From a bacterium (GTDB lineage Bacteria > Bacteroidota > Bacteroidia > Cytophagales > Cyclobacteriaceae), in NCBI GenBank assembly GCA_024743255.1, contig JANSWY010000007.1, positions 1 through 64,000 on the forward strand: a DNA stretch of 64,000 nt. Direction: 5' to 3'. Each line of letters begins with the position of its first letter. Position 1 is the stretch's first letter. The notes beneath the pieces were generated by a model. It saw only the letters and a program-made list of their open reading frames with translations. It searched no databases and was not told the DNA's origin. Shown one piece after another: positions 27,416 through 33,709 of this stretch. The translations under genes were made by a program, and so were the position numbers.

Positions 27416-28387
27416 TCAATCCGCCAAGTTAATCTCCTCCTCAATCTCAAAACCATTTACTGTGGTAGTGAGCGTTACAACCGCATTACACGACGATCCT
27501 CCAGAACTGTAGTCCACACTTACGTTCTGGTCTCCAACAGTTATCGTACTCATTCCATCTTGTGGAATAAAAATATCTTCGTCAAAACATCCTGATACTA
27601 AATCGGCATCTGTAGTAGTCTCTGTGAATGAAGTCGTTTCTCCATCCTCAGTTCTTGTTCCTGATGAGGTGCTGTTTAATACAAAATCAGTTTCTAATGG
27701 ATTATCTTCTTCTGATACATCAGTATCCCAATCATAAGTAATTGTCGATTCAGAAAAAGTAATTGATGCTCCGTTGGATTCATTGGAGACTTCCAGATTT
27801 GTTGCCATTAAAGTCATTTGGCTGTTGCCTTCCACTAAGTCATGACTCAATTCCAAAGTTCCATTTACGGTTCTGTTTTCAATAGAGAAATCAGTAAAGC
27901 TCATGGAGGCAGTTTCCATGTCTAAAGTTGTAACAACATCTTTCTCGATAACATCCCCGGGCATACCGTCCACATCCGGGACTTCCACAGTTTCTACTTC
28001 CACATATCCCGTTACCTCAAATGAAACCACTCCACTCAGTTCAAGCCCTGCACAATCACTAGGGACTGAGCTGAAATCTAATGTGAATGTTGCCTGTGAA
28101 CCATCTTCTGAAATTGTTTCCACCACCAAATCTGGCAGACACTCCTCAGAACCGGTGAATCTGCCATTTCCCGGCCCTGATGAAGTGCTACCAAATAGTT
28201 GGTCTAATCCTCCTGTCATAGTCGACATAGAGGTTGTAACATCAGTGTACTGTTCACTATTCTCTATTTCCGTAATTGTATCTTCTAATTCTTCCTCTAC
28301 TTCATCCTTAGGATCACATGATTGCATCATCCAAAATCCTAATACCAGGCAGATTTTAACCCAAATACTACTGTACTTCATTGTCAT
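27416..28387 (-). CDS. Lipoprotein of unknown function
   Basis: A 323-residue protein with a lipoprotein signal ending MMQSC followed by DPKDE, the acidic stretch that in Bacteroidota often marks surface-exposed lipoproteins. The rest is Thr/Ser/Asp/Glu-rich beta-strand sequence (DGSQATFTLDFSSVPSDCAG, FEVTGYVEVETVEV) with two cysteine pairs. An internal start six bases downstream is equally possible. No known domain recognised. It has its own promoter. Confidence 0.75.
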   Translation of the reverse strand: MTMKYSSIWVKICLVLGFWMMQSCDPKDEVEEELEDTITEIENSEQYTDVTTSMSTMTGGLDQLFGSTSSGPGNGRFTGSEECLPDLVVETISEDGSQATFTLDFSSVPSDCAGLELSGVVSFEVTGYVEVETVEVPDVDGMPGDVIEKDVVTTLDMETASMSFTDFSIENRTVNGTLELSHDLVEGNSQMTLMATNLEVSNESNGASITFSESTITYDWDTDVSEEDNPLETDFVLNSTSSGTRTEDGETTSFTETTTDADLVSGCFDEDIFIPQDGMSTITVGDQNVSVDYSSGGSSCNAVVTLTTTVNGFEIEEEINLAD

Positions 28388-28479
28388 AAAATTTAAAATT
28401 TACTATTTGATTTTTGGCTAGATGTATCCGTAGAATGGGGTGTGCAATAGAGTAGCTGATTCCTCCAAAAGCACTTGTG

Positions 28480-28510
28480 CAAAAGTATCAGAGGACCAAA
28501 CGGCCGACAA
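28480..28510 (-). promoter_or_regulatory. Promoter of the lipoprotein gene at 27416
   Basis: On the minus strand TTG (28510-28508), 20 bp, then TACTTTTG (28487-28480) fits the Bacteroidota consensus and implies a leader of ~90 nt. Confidence 0.55.
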
Positions 28511-28530
28511 GAAAACAGATATTACAAAAC

Positions 28531-28548
28531 CTTAGCAGAAATGCTAAG
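28531..28548 (-). terminator. Hairpin after the LuxR-type gene
   Basis: CTTAGCA/TGCTAAG with a four-base loop, followed on the minus strand by a GTTTTGT tract. It lies 18 bp beyond the stop of the minus-strand regulator. Confidence 0.5.
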
Positions 28549-28565
28549 TGATTGAAGATCAACAA

Positions 28566-29651
28566 TTAAAATTCTTTAAGGAATTGATTTACTTCATCAT
28601 TTGAATCCAAATTGAGCTTAGACCTTAAACGATTCTTGGTAACATAGATGGTATTTTCTGTGGTAGAAAGCAGTTGCGCAATCTCTTTAGTAGACAGCCC
28701 AAGTTTGATGTAAGAACAAAGCTCTGCTTCCTTTTTGGAAAGCTTGGGGAATTCAGAGTTTAACCGTTCAAAAAACTCCGCATTGAGCTCTTGAATATTA
28801 TCTTCAGAAAACTCAAGTTTCTTTTGAGTTTGAATCTGAGAGCGAAGATCAAATTTCAGGGACTTAATTAGTTTGAAACTATCTTTTTCATTGGTTGCTC
28901 GTTCCAATTGACTTAACAAGTTTTCCCGTATCTTCACTTGCATCCTGTTATTCGCAAGAACCTGATCAATATCCTTTTGCTTTAGTGCTAATTCCTTCTC
29001 GTATGCTTCTTTCTCAAGTTCCATCAAATGGTCTGATTGCTCTTTTATCGTTTTATTTTGTTGTCCGAGGATTTCATTTTTAGTCTTTAGTATCTGTTGA
29101 TACCTCACATTTTCCGATTCAAACAGGGCGATGATAATATATAGGGCTACCAACATAAAAATAATTGTGAAGTAGCTTATTGGTTCAAGCGGGTGATTTA
29201 AGATTTGATAATAATTAAGTGTCAAAAATGAGCCATATCCATAAATGGCAATACTTGCTTTACAATATTTATTCCTAATGAAGAATAGTGCTGCGCTACC
29301 AAAAGCGATATTAAAATATGATGCGCCTATTTGGGTTTCTGCAATGAAAGTGGCACCATATGTAATTGAAATAACAAAGGTTAATATACCAATTGATGCT
29401 AATTGAGTTTTGCCTTTTATATTAAGAATGTAAAAAGGTAAGAACCCAATGGAAGATGCCAGTAATAAATAGAATTCACCGAAATATTCATTCATCCATG
29501 TATGATGTAGGATAAATGGGATAGTGATAAACCATGCAAGGTAGATATTGATATTCAACAAACGTGAACGTTGTTGCTCAATGAAGTCATCATGATACTC
29601 AGTGCCCTTATTGAATAACCTGGTTACTATTCTCCTGATTGATTTTAGCAT
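28566..29651 (-). CDS. Membrane-bound LuxR-type transcriptional regulator
   Basis: A 361-residue protein. After a short basic N-terminus come about six hydrophobic segments (residues ~30-175, e.g. EFYLLLASSIGFLPFYIL and TIIFMLVALYIIIALF), a long coiled coil (~180-250), and a C-terminal LuxR-type helix-turn-helix (LSKKEAELCSYIKLGLSTKE, then TENTIYVTKNRLRSKL). There is no receiver or ATPase domain. Such 'membrane plus HTH' regulators are frequent in Bacteroidota; signal and targets are unknown. Neighbouring lipoprotein genes on both sides are possible targets. Confidence 0.85.
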   Translation of the reverse strand: MLKSIRRIVTRLFNKGTEYHDDFIEQQRSRLLNINIYLAWFITIPFILHHTWMNEYFGEFYLLLASSIGFLPFYILNIKGKTQLASIGILTFVISITYGATFIAETQIGASYFNIAFGSAALFFIRNKYCKASIAIYGYGSFLTLNYYQILNHPLEPISYFTIIFMLVALYIIIALFESENVRYQQILKTKNEILGQQNKTIKEQSDHLMELEKEAYEKELALKQKDIDQVLANNRMQVKIRENLLSQLERATNEKDSFKLIKSLKFDLRSQIQTQKKLEFSEDNIQELNAEFFERLNSEFPKLSKKEAELCSYIKLGLSTKEIAQLLSTTENTIYVTKNRLRSKLNLDSNDEVNQFLKEF

Positions 29652-29815
29652 TTCTCACTCCCTATTTCAATCTGCAAGTTGCTAAATAAATGTTGAACTC
29701 ATATGATTTTTTAAGATAGTGTCGCTCAGGAGCCTCTTTTAAACAATCCTTTGCTAATTTCGCCCCATCGATCACTGTTTGATCATCAATCACATATTAA
29801 CAACAAAATTTACTT

Positions 29816-30319
29816 ATGAAAAAATTACTTTACTCACTATTCATCTTGTCTGCTTTCGTATTTGTATCATGTGATGACGAGGAGGGAGCTTCTTCTGTAG
29901 TAGGAGAATGGCAACTATCTGATTTGGATTATACTTATACAACTACTACTTCATTTTTCGGTATTGAATTAACACTTGTTGGAACAGGTACTGGCTATGA
30001 CATGAACTCAACCATCAACTTTACTGACAATCCTAATGAATTCACTGGAAGTGGAAACTACAGTGTTGAGTTGACTTACAATGTAGAAGGTCAGACTTAC
30101 ACTGAGAATGTAGAAAATGCACCATTTGATGTTGATGGAACTTGGGAACTGGATGGAGACAATCTTATTTTGGTTGCTAACGGAGAGACTTCAGTTCTTA
30201 CAGTTGTTTCATACAGCGAAAAAGAGGTTGTATTAAGTCAAAAAGAAACTCAGACTTTCACTGAAGACGGAGCAGAGGTAACTGCAGAAATTGACGCTGA
30301 GTTTATCTTTACCAGATAA
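29816..30319 (+). CDS. Lipocalin-like lipoprotein
   Basis: A 167-residue lipoprotein (FVFVSCDDEEG, cysteine then acidic residues). The mature part resembles the lipocalin-like DUF families of Bacteroidota: VVGEWQLSDLDYTYTTTTSF, DVDGTWELDGDNLILVANGE, then strands ending in EIDAEFIFTR. Likely an outer-membrane, outward-facing or periplasmic small beta-barrel; ligand unknown. It ends in a strong terminator. Confidence 0.78.
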   Translation: MKKLLYSLFILSAFVFVSCDDEEGASSVVGEWQLSDLDYTYTTTTSFFGIELTLVGTGTGYDMNSTINFTDNPNEFTGSGNYSVELTYNVEGQTYTENVENAPFDVDGTWELDGDNLILVANGETSVLTVVSYSEKEVVLSQKETQTFTEDGAEVTAEIDAEFIFTR

Positions 30320-30341
30320 TCCTATTTAGAGATATTAAATG

Positions 30342-30369
30342 AAAAGGTGCGACTTGAGTTGCACCTTTT
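30342..30369 (+). terminator. Rho-independent terminator of the lipocalin-like gene
   Basis: AAAAGGTGC/GCACCTTTT stem with an inner GACT/AGTT extension, followed by a run of T, 22 bp after the stop. Confidence 0.85.
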
Positions 30370-30396
30370 TTTATTGATAGGGTTCAATAAAATTGC

Positions 30397-30648
30397 ATAG
30401 CAATCAGAAGGCTTTGCAATGCATCGAGCGGTCCTTGCAATGCATCGAGCGGCTTATGCAGACCATCGAGTGCCTTGTGTAATGCATCGAGCGGCTTATG
30501 CAGACCATCGAGTTTCTTGTGTTATGCATTGAGCGCTTTGTGCAGAGCATCGAGCGGCTTATGCAGTGTATCGAGAAGTTTATGCACACCATTGAGGGGG
30601 CTATGCTATTTATTGACTAGTGTATGCCGGCCATCGAGTGGTTTATGT
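30397..30648 (+). repeat. Degenerate 21-bp minisatellite, about 12 units
   Basis: Twelve consecutive units of exactly 21 bp with the pattern (A)ATGCATCGAGCGGCTTATGC; clear boundaries at 30418, 30439, 30460, 30481, 30502, 30523, 30544, 30565, 30586, 30607 and 30628. Units alternate between AATGCATCGAG- and AGACCATCGAG- forms. Because 21 is a multiple of three, open frames run through it on both strands with a seven-residue repeat, rich in Cys, Ser, Arg and Met; I do not call these genes. Confidence 0.85.
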
Positions 30649-30661
30649 AACACCAGCGAAA

Positions 30662-30792
30662 CGTCATTCCTGACGAAGCGTAGCGTAGATCAGGAATCCC
30701 AATAAGGTTTGCACTCCATAATATCATGACTACTACACAATTCGGGATTCCGGATATTTCCTCCGTTTCACTGCGGAAATTCCGGAATGACG
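30662..30792 (+). mobile_element. MITE-like 131-bp element
   Basis: Perfect 9-bp terminal inverted repeats CGTCATTCC (30662-30670) and GGAATGACG (30784-30792). Inside, ATTCCTGA/TCAGGAAT (30666-30697) forms one hairpin and the right half forms another with CCGGA and TCCGG arms. It has no coding capacity. The composition (CGTCATTCC, AGCGTAGCG) looks like a dispersed intergenic repeat. Confidence 0.5.
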
Positions 30793-30899
30793 GCTCAGGG
30801 AGAGTTGTTTCCAAGTATTCGCTTCATCATATTTAATACCCCATCAAATCAGGGAATCCTAACAATTAATTGTTACTCTTACCAAAACCAAAATCACCT

Positions 30900-31268
30900 A
30901 TGACAACAAAAACAAACCCTGAAGTTGATCAGTACATGATTGACAAGAACCATCCTTTAACCGAGGAAATCAATAAGGTAAGAGAAATCATCCTTGCTGT
31001 ACATCCTGAAATCACTGAAACCATAAAATGGAGTAGTCCTACATTCATCTACAAAGGCAACATGGCATCATTCTTCATGAATGCCAAGAAACACGTAAGC
31101 CTAATGTTCCATAAAGGAGCATTAATAAATGATAGCACCGGATTGTTGCAAGGTGATGGCAAAGAGGGGAGAGCTGCAAAATTCAAAGACATGCAGGAAA
31201 TCCTGGATCGGTCGGATGATTTGGTGAGTGTTGTGAATGGATGGATTGAATTGCAGGACGCTAATTAA
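30900..31268 (+). CDS. DUF1801 family protein
   Basis: A 122-residue soluble protein, start at the ATG giving MTTKTNPEVDQYMIDKNHPL. The motifs ETIKWSSPTFIYKGNMASFF and KHVSLMFHKGALI are those of the DUF1801 (YdhG-like) fold. The biochemical role of this family is not established. A nine-base-pair inverted repeat (ACACCTTAT/ATAAGGTGT, 31281-31321) follows the stop and may act as a terminator. Confidence 0.82.
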   Translation: MTTKTNPEVDQYMIDKNHPLTEEINKVREIILAVHPEITETIKWSSPTFIYKGNMASFFMNAKKHVSLMFHKGALINDSTGLLQGDGKEGRAAKFKDMQEILDRSDDLVSVVNGWIELQDAN

Positions 31269-31336
31269 CTAGTTTCTCAGACACCTTATTTATTTATTTA
31301 GACAAATGATAGATAAGGTGTTCAGTTTCATTACCA

Positions 31337-31369
31337 TTTGGATTTCCCAAAAAATAATTTATACCTTTG
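31337..31369 (+). promoter_or_regulatory. Promoter of the tRNA-like RNA operon
   Basis: TTTG at 31337-31340, 21 bp, TACCTTTG at 31362-31369 fits the Bacteroidota promoter form. I see no other promoter-like TAnnTTTG between here and 32822, so the 268-aa gene, both tRNA-like RNAs and the nuclease gene are probably on one transcript. Confidence 0.6.
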
Positions 31370-31374
31370 TAATA

Positions 31375-31553
31375 TATTCTTCAACTAATCAAAGCATTCG
31401 TAAGCTTTGACAAGAATACAGGCCCCAACCTGTAAGCAATCTGCAAACAAATAGCCCCAGTATTTAGCAGTTGGTTACTCACAATTATCATTTTTTGATA
31501 ACCAGAATTTCTATGTCCATTTCGGAAAAGGGATTTGGCTAAACATTAGAGCT
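31375..31553 (+). promoter_or_regulatory. Long structured 5' leader of the tRNA-like RNA operon
   Basis: About 180 nt between the predicted transcription start and the ATG at 31554. It contains three hairpins: CAAAGC/GCTTTG (31390-31409), ACAGG/CCTGT (31418-31433) and TTATCA/TGATAA (31485-31501). No known riboswitch is recognised. The length and structure suggest either regulation or another RNA element of the locus. Confidence 0.45.
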
Positions 31554-32360
31554 ATGACTAAAAAGAAATTAAATAAACTCAATACACTTCTGGCAAAGTC
31601 AGAAGCACTGGCACCTTCCTACAAAGGATTGGTAGCCGATTACATGAAATTTTTTAAAGGCTCGCAAGGTGCTTTTACCGGCGAGAAAAAGACATATGAA
31701 CCTCTTCCAGATACCGTAGATGAGCCTAACAGGCGAGGAAATCGTCTGGTTCAGACTACTGTAAATGAGAAGTGGGATTACTTCACAACCATTGCTAACG
31801 ATTACTTCGATACGGTAATGAGTATAGAAAAGTCCAATGCTGAAGGCCTTGCCAAAGCTGAATTAGTGGTAGATGGTAACTCCTGGGGCGAGTTTACTAC
31901 TCTGGAACTACTTCGACTGAAGAGCATTGTTGAAAATGGCGAACTATTGAAGATGTTGGAAAACACTCCGGTTCGTTCGGATAGCGAGGAATGGTCTTCC
32001 ACTTCCAATGAGATGTACCAGGATCGTGAGGTCTCTGAATCACCTGTGATATCGGGAACAAATCGAACTACCGAGAAGGAATCTTACATTCTTCAGGATC
32101 CTAATATTGGAAAATTGCAGGATCAGTCGAGCTATACACCACAGGTTGCTCAGAAAACCAAGTCCGTGGAACTGGGGAAGTACACGGTGCAGAAGTTTTC
32201 CGGGGAATGGTCACAGCGTCAGAAGGCAGCTATGCTGTTGAGACGTACTCAGTTGCTAACCAGCATTGCTGAAGCACTGAAGGAGGCCAACGATGTGGAT
32301 GCCGTCAGCTCCAGACTTAGTGGAGAAAAAGTATTTGGATTCCTGTTTGGGGAGTCCTAA
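31554..32360 (+). CDS. Uncharacterised 268-aa protein next to tRNA-like RNAs
   Basis: No signal peptide or membrane helix. The N-terminus (MTKKKLNKLNTLLAKSEALA) is basic and helical. The conserved-looking core is AELVVDGNSWGEFTTLELLR (from residue 102) and PVRSDSEEW (139-147). The layout (MTKKKLN start, a VVDG block, then LL-x-LK and P-V...W) reminds me of a bacterial family of unknown function, possibly DUF7873, but I cannot verify that. The C-terminal part is a predicted helix pair (WSQRQKAAMLLRRTQLLTSI). The gene is followed by 461 bp of RNA-coding sequence and then an RNase Z-like gene, so an RNA-binding or RNA-maturation role is a reasonable inference. Confidence 0.8.
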   Translation: MTKKKLNKLNTLLAKSEALAPSYKGLVADYMKFFKGSQGAFTGEKKTYEPLPDTVDEPNRRGNRLVQTTVNEKWDYFTTIANDYFDTVMSIEKSNAEGLAKAELVVDGNSWGEFTTLELLRLKSIVENGELLKMLENTPVRSDSEEWSSTSNEMYQDREVSESPVISGTNRTTEKESYILQDPNIGKLQDQSSYTPQVAQKTKSVELGKYTVQKFSGEWSQRQKAAMLLRRTQLLTSIAEALKEANDVDAVSSRLSGEKVFGFLFGES

Positions 32361-32469
32361 AAGATAACAGACAAATAGCTTTAGCATTAAGATTAGCTTT
32401 ATCAATTCTCGGATAATTAGCATAAGTGTTGGTCTGAAGCTTTAGCATAAGTGTCAAAAGGTGACAATC

Positions 32470-32580
32470 ATGTTGTCAGAAACGCAATAAATAGCGGGTT
32501 CGAGTCCCGTCCATGCCTCTCGGTTTGGGGCCAATAAGGTGTGGAAGTATAAGTGGTATATACAATTGCAAAGTCAACAT
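32470..32580 (+). ncRNA. Permuted tRNA-like RNA (tRNA-Asp-like halves in reversed order)
   Basis: Read 5'-3', the parts are: anticodon-stem 3' strand GCAAT (32484-32488), five-base variable loop, T-arm GCGGG/TTCGAGT/CCCGT (32494-32510), acceptor 3' strand CCATGCC (32511-32517), T (32518), a 19-nt linker, acceptor 5' strand GGTGTGG (32538-32544), AA, D-arm GTA-TAAGTGGTATA-TAC (32547-32563), A, anticodon-stem 5' strand ATTGC (32565-32569). ATTGC/GCAAT pair fully; GGTGTGG/CCATGCC pair with two G-U. The stem continues past an internal loop (AAA against AGAAAC) with CAACAT/ATGTTG (32575-32580 with 32470-32475). There is no normal anticodon loop and no encoded CCA. The acceptor and T-arm closely match the tRNA-Asp at 52890-52963. 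Confidence 0.72.
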
Positions 32581-32590
32581 AAGTCAACAT
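32571..32590 (+). repeat. Tandem 10-mer in the tRNA-like region
   Basis: AAGTCAACAT occurs twice in a row (32571-32580 and 32581-32590). Either copy could pair with ATGTTG at 32470-32475, giving two registers for closing the permuted RNA. Confidence 0.7.
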
Positions 32591-32607
32591 GAATATTGAA
32601 ACCACAT

Positions 32608-32642
32608 GCCCAGGGCCTTGAAGGACATTGACCGTCCTGGGC
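32608..32642 (+). ncRNA. Strong hairpin between the two tRNA-like RNAs
   Basis: GCCCAGG (32608-32614) pairs with CCTGGGC (32636-32642); GGAC/GTCC and CCTT/AAGG offer further inner pairing. It is followed by TTACTTT, a weak T tract, so it may be a terminator or a structural spacer of the RNA locus. Confidence 0.55.
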
Positions 32643-32660
32643 TTACTTTAAAAAACATAC

Positions 32661-32787
32661 GACGAGATAGCAGAAATGGTATATGCAGTCGGAGGGGTCT
32701 TTGAACCCAAGAACTCCGATGTAATCTGACGTTTTTAGTCCGAGATATAAGATGGAAGTTTTGAAGGTTCGAATCCTTCTCTCGTCA
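32661..32787 (+). ncRNA. tRNA-like RNA with abnormal anticodon arm and variable region
   Basis: Acceptor GACGAGA (32661-32667) pairs perfectly with TCTCGTC (32780-32786), discriminator A. D-arm GCA-GAAATGGTATA-TGC (32670-32686), T-arm GAAGG/TTCGAAT/CCTTC (32763-32779). Between them a normal tRNA needs ~17 bases of anticodon arm and a short variable loop. Instead there is GTCGGAG/CTCCGAT (seven pairs, 32688-32694 with 32714-32720) topped by GGGT/ACCC and a 3' bulge AAGAA, then a 42-base region with a GAC-GTTTTTA-GTC hairpin. No seven-base anticodon loop can be placed. D-loop and bulge sequences resemble those of the permuted RNA upstream. CCA is not encoded. Confidence 0.7.
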
Positions 32788-32821
32788 CTTAGTTATATTT
32801 ATCAACCAAAATAAAAGGGAC

Positions 32822-33700
32822 ATGCAACTTACAATAACAGGATATTCAACTGCATTATTTTCTACCTGGTTCTTCATTGATGAACTGGGGATTCTTCTGG
32901 ATGCAGGGGATGGTGTAATGGCTGGTTTGCTTCAGAAATCCAGAAAGGTGAAACATGCATTTATATCACATGCAGATAGAGATCATTTGACAGGACTTTT
33001 TCAGTTTAATCAGTTGAATGCTAGGGATGGCTTACCCATTATTAGATACCCAAAGGATTGCGGGTCGTTTCCAGCTTTGGCAGAGTTTACATCAAAGTTT
33101 GATCCTCATGTTGGAGGAGTTGTTTGGGAGGCAATGGTTGATCAGCAAATAATTGAATTGAGAAAAGATTTGGTGGTTAAAGCTGTACGTAATAATCATG
33201 TGGAAGCACCTTCAGGAACTCATAAAAGTCTTAGCTATCAAATATTTGAAAGAAAGAGAAAACTTAAACCAGAATTTCAAAAACTATCAGGTAATGAGAT
33301 TAAGAAGCTGAGAGAAGATAAAGGTGATGAGTTCATTACTGAAGATATATTAACCAATGTTCTCAATTACTCAGGAGATACACCAGTAGATGATTACTCT
33401 AGGTGGGATAAATCCAATGTGTTGATTCATGAAGCCACATTTCTAACTGGGGATAACGATGCAAAAGTGGAAACTCATGGTAATAAGCACAGCTACCTTG
33501 AAGATGTTATGAAGATGGTATCAGAAATTGAGGTTAACAAATTGATTTTGAGTCACTTTAGTAGTCGGTATGAACCTGAAGAAATAGATTCAAGGATTTT
33601 GAAATTGTGTGAAGAATTTAAGATTAAGATACCTGTGTATAGGATTTTACCTGGACAAATAAGTAGAGATATATTGGCCCAAAACCCATTGAATAGTTAG
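32822..33700 (+). CDS. RNase Z-like metallo-beta-lactamase fold protein
   Basis: A 292-residue protein with the RNase Z signature set: SHADRDHLTG (H50, D54, H55), NNH (126), YSGDT (D186), IHEATF (H203), a later HSY (H223) and LILSHFSSRY (H245). The HEAT and SHFSSRY motifs are typical of tRNA 3' endonucleases rather than generic MBL hydrolases. In the first motif the second histidine of HxHxDH is aspartate (HADRDH), so it departs from the housekeeping enzyme. Starting 34 bp after a tRNA-like RNA, it is the obvious candidate to cut 3' of the discriminators at 32518 or 32787. A main RNase Z is presumably encoded elsewhere. Confidence 0.85.
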   Translation: MQLTITGYSTALFSTWFFIDELGILLDAGDGVMAGLLQKSRKVKHAFISHADRDHLTGLFQFNQLNARDGLPIIRYPKDCGSFPALAEFTSKFDPHVGGVVWEAMVDQQIIELRKDLVVKAVRNNHVEAPSGTHKSLSYQIFERKRKLKPEFQKLSGNEIKKLREDKGDEFITEDILTNVLNYSGDTPVDDYSRWDKSNVLIHEATFLTGDNDAKVETHGNKHSYLEDVMKMVSEIEVNKLILSHFSSRYEPEEIDSRILKLCEEFKIKIPVYRILPGQISRDILAQNPLNS

Positions 33701-33709
33701 TGGGAGAGA

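Noticed and set aside
27269-27595. A 108-codon plus-strand frame whose first part (TQPSQQPIKHTIQRKEEPAQ) looks like the N-terminus of secreted DUF4157-type proteins
   Set aside because: Its second half runs antisense to the lipoprotein gene at 27416. At most it could be a short remnant; the evidence is too thin to annotate.
27903-28421. A 172-codon frame antisense to the lipoprotein
   Set aside because: Ser/Thr/Val-rich shadow of a Asp/Glu/Thr-rich gene; the minus-strand protein has a lipobox and a promoter.
30404-30705. Cys- and Ser-rich open frames on both strands of the 21-bp repeat
   Set aside because: Open frames are expected when a 21-bp unit without stops is repeated; there is no start context or conserved domain.
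32484-32518. Ordinary 3' fragment of a tRNA left by an integrated element
   Set aside because: A matching 5' half with full pairing in the acceptor and anticodon stems lies 20 bases downstream, which a lone fragment would not have. The alternative is kept as a test in the findings.
32484-32787. Two-piece (permuted) tmRNA
   Set aside because: The D-arm has a proper stem, there is no tag reading frame that I can see, and the expected G-U identity pair context of tmRNA is absent.
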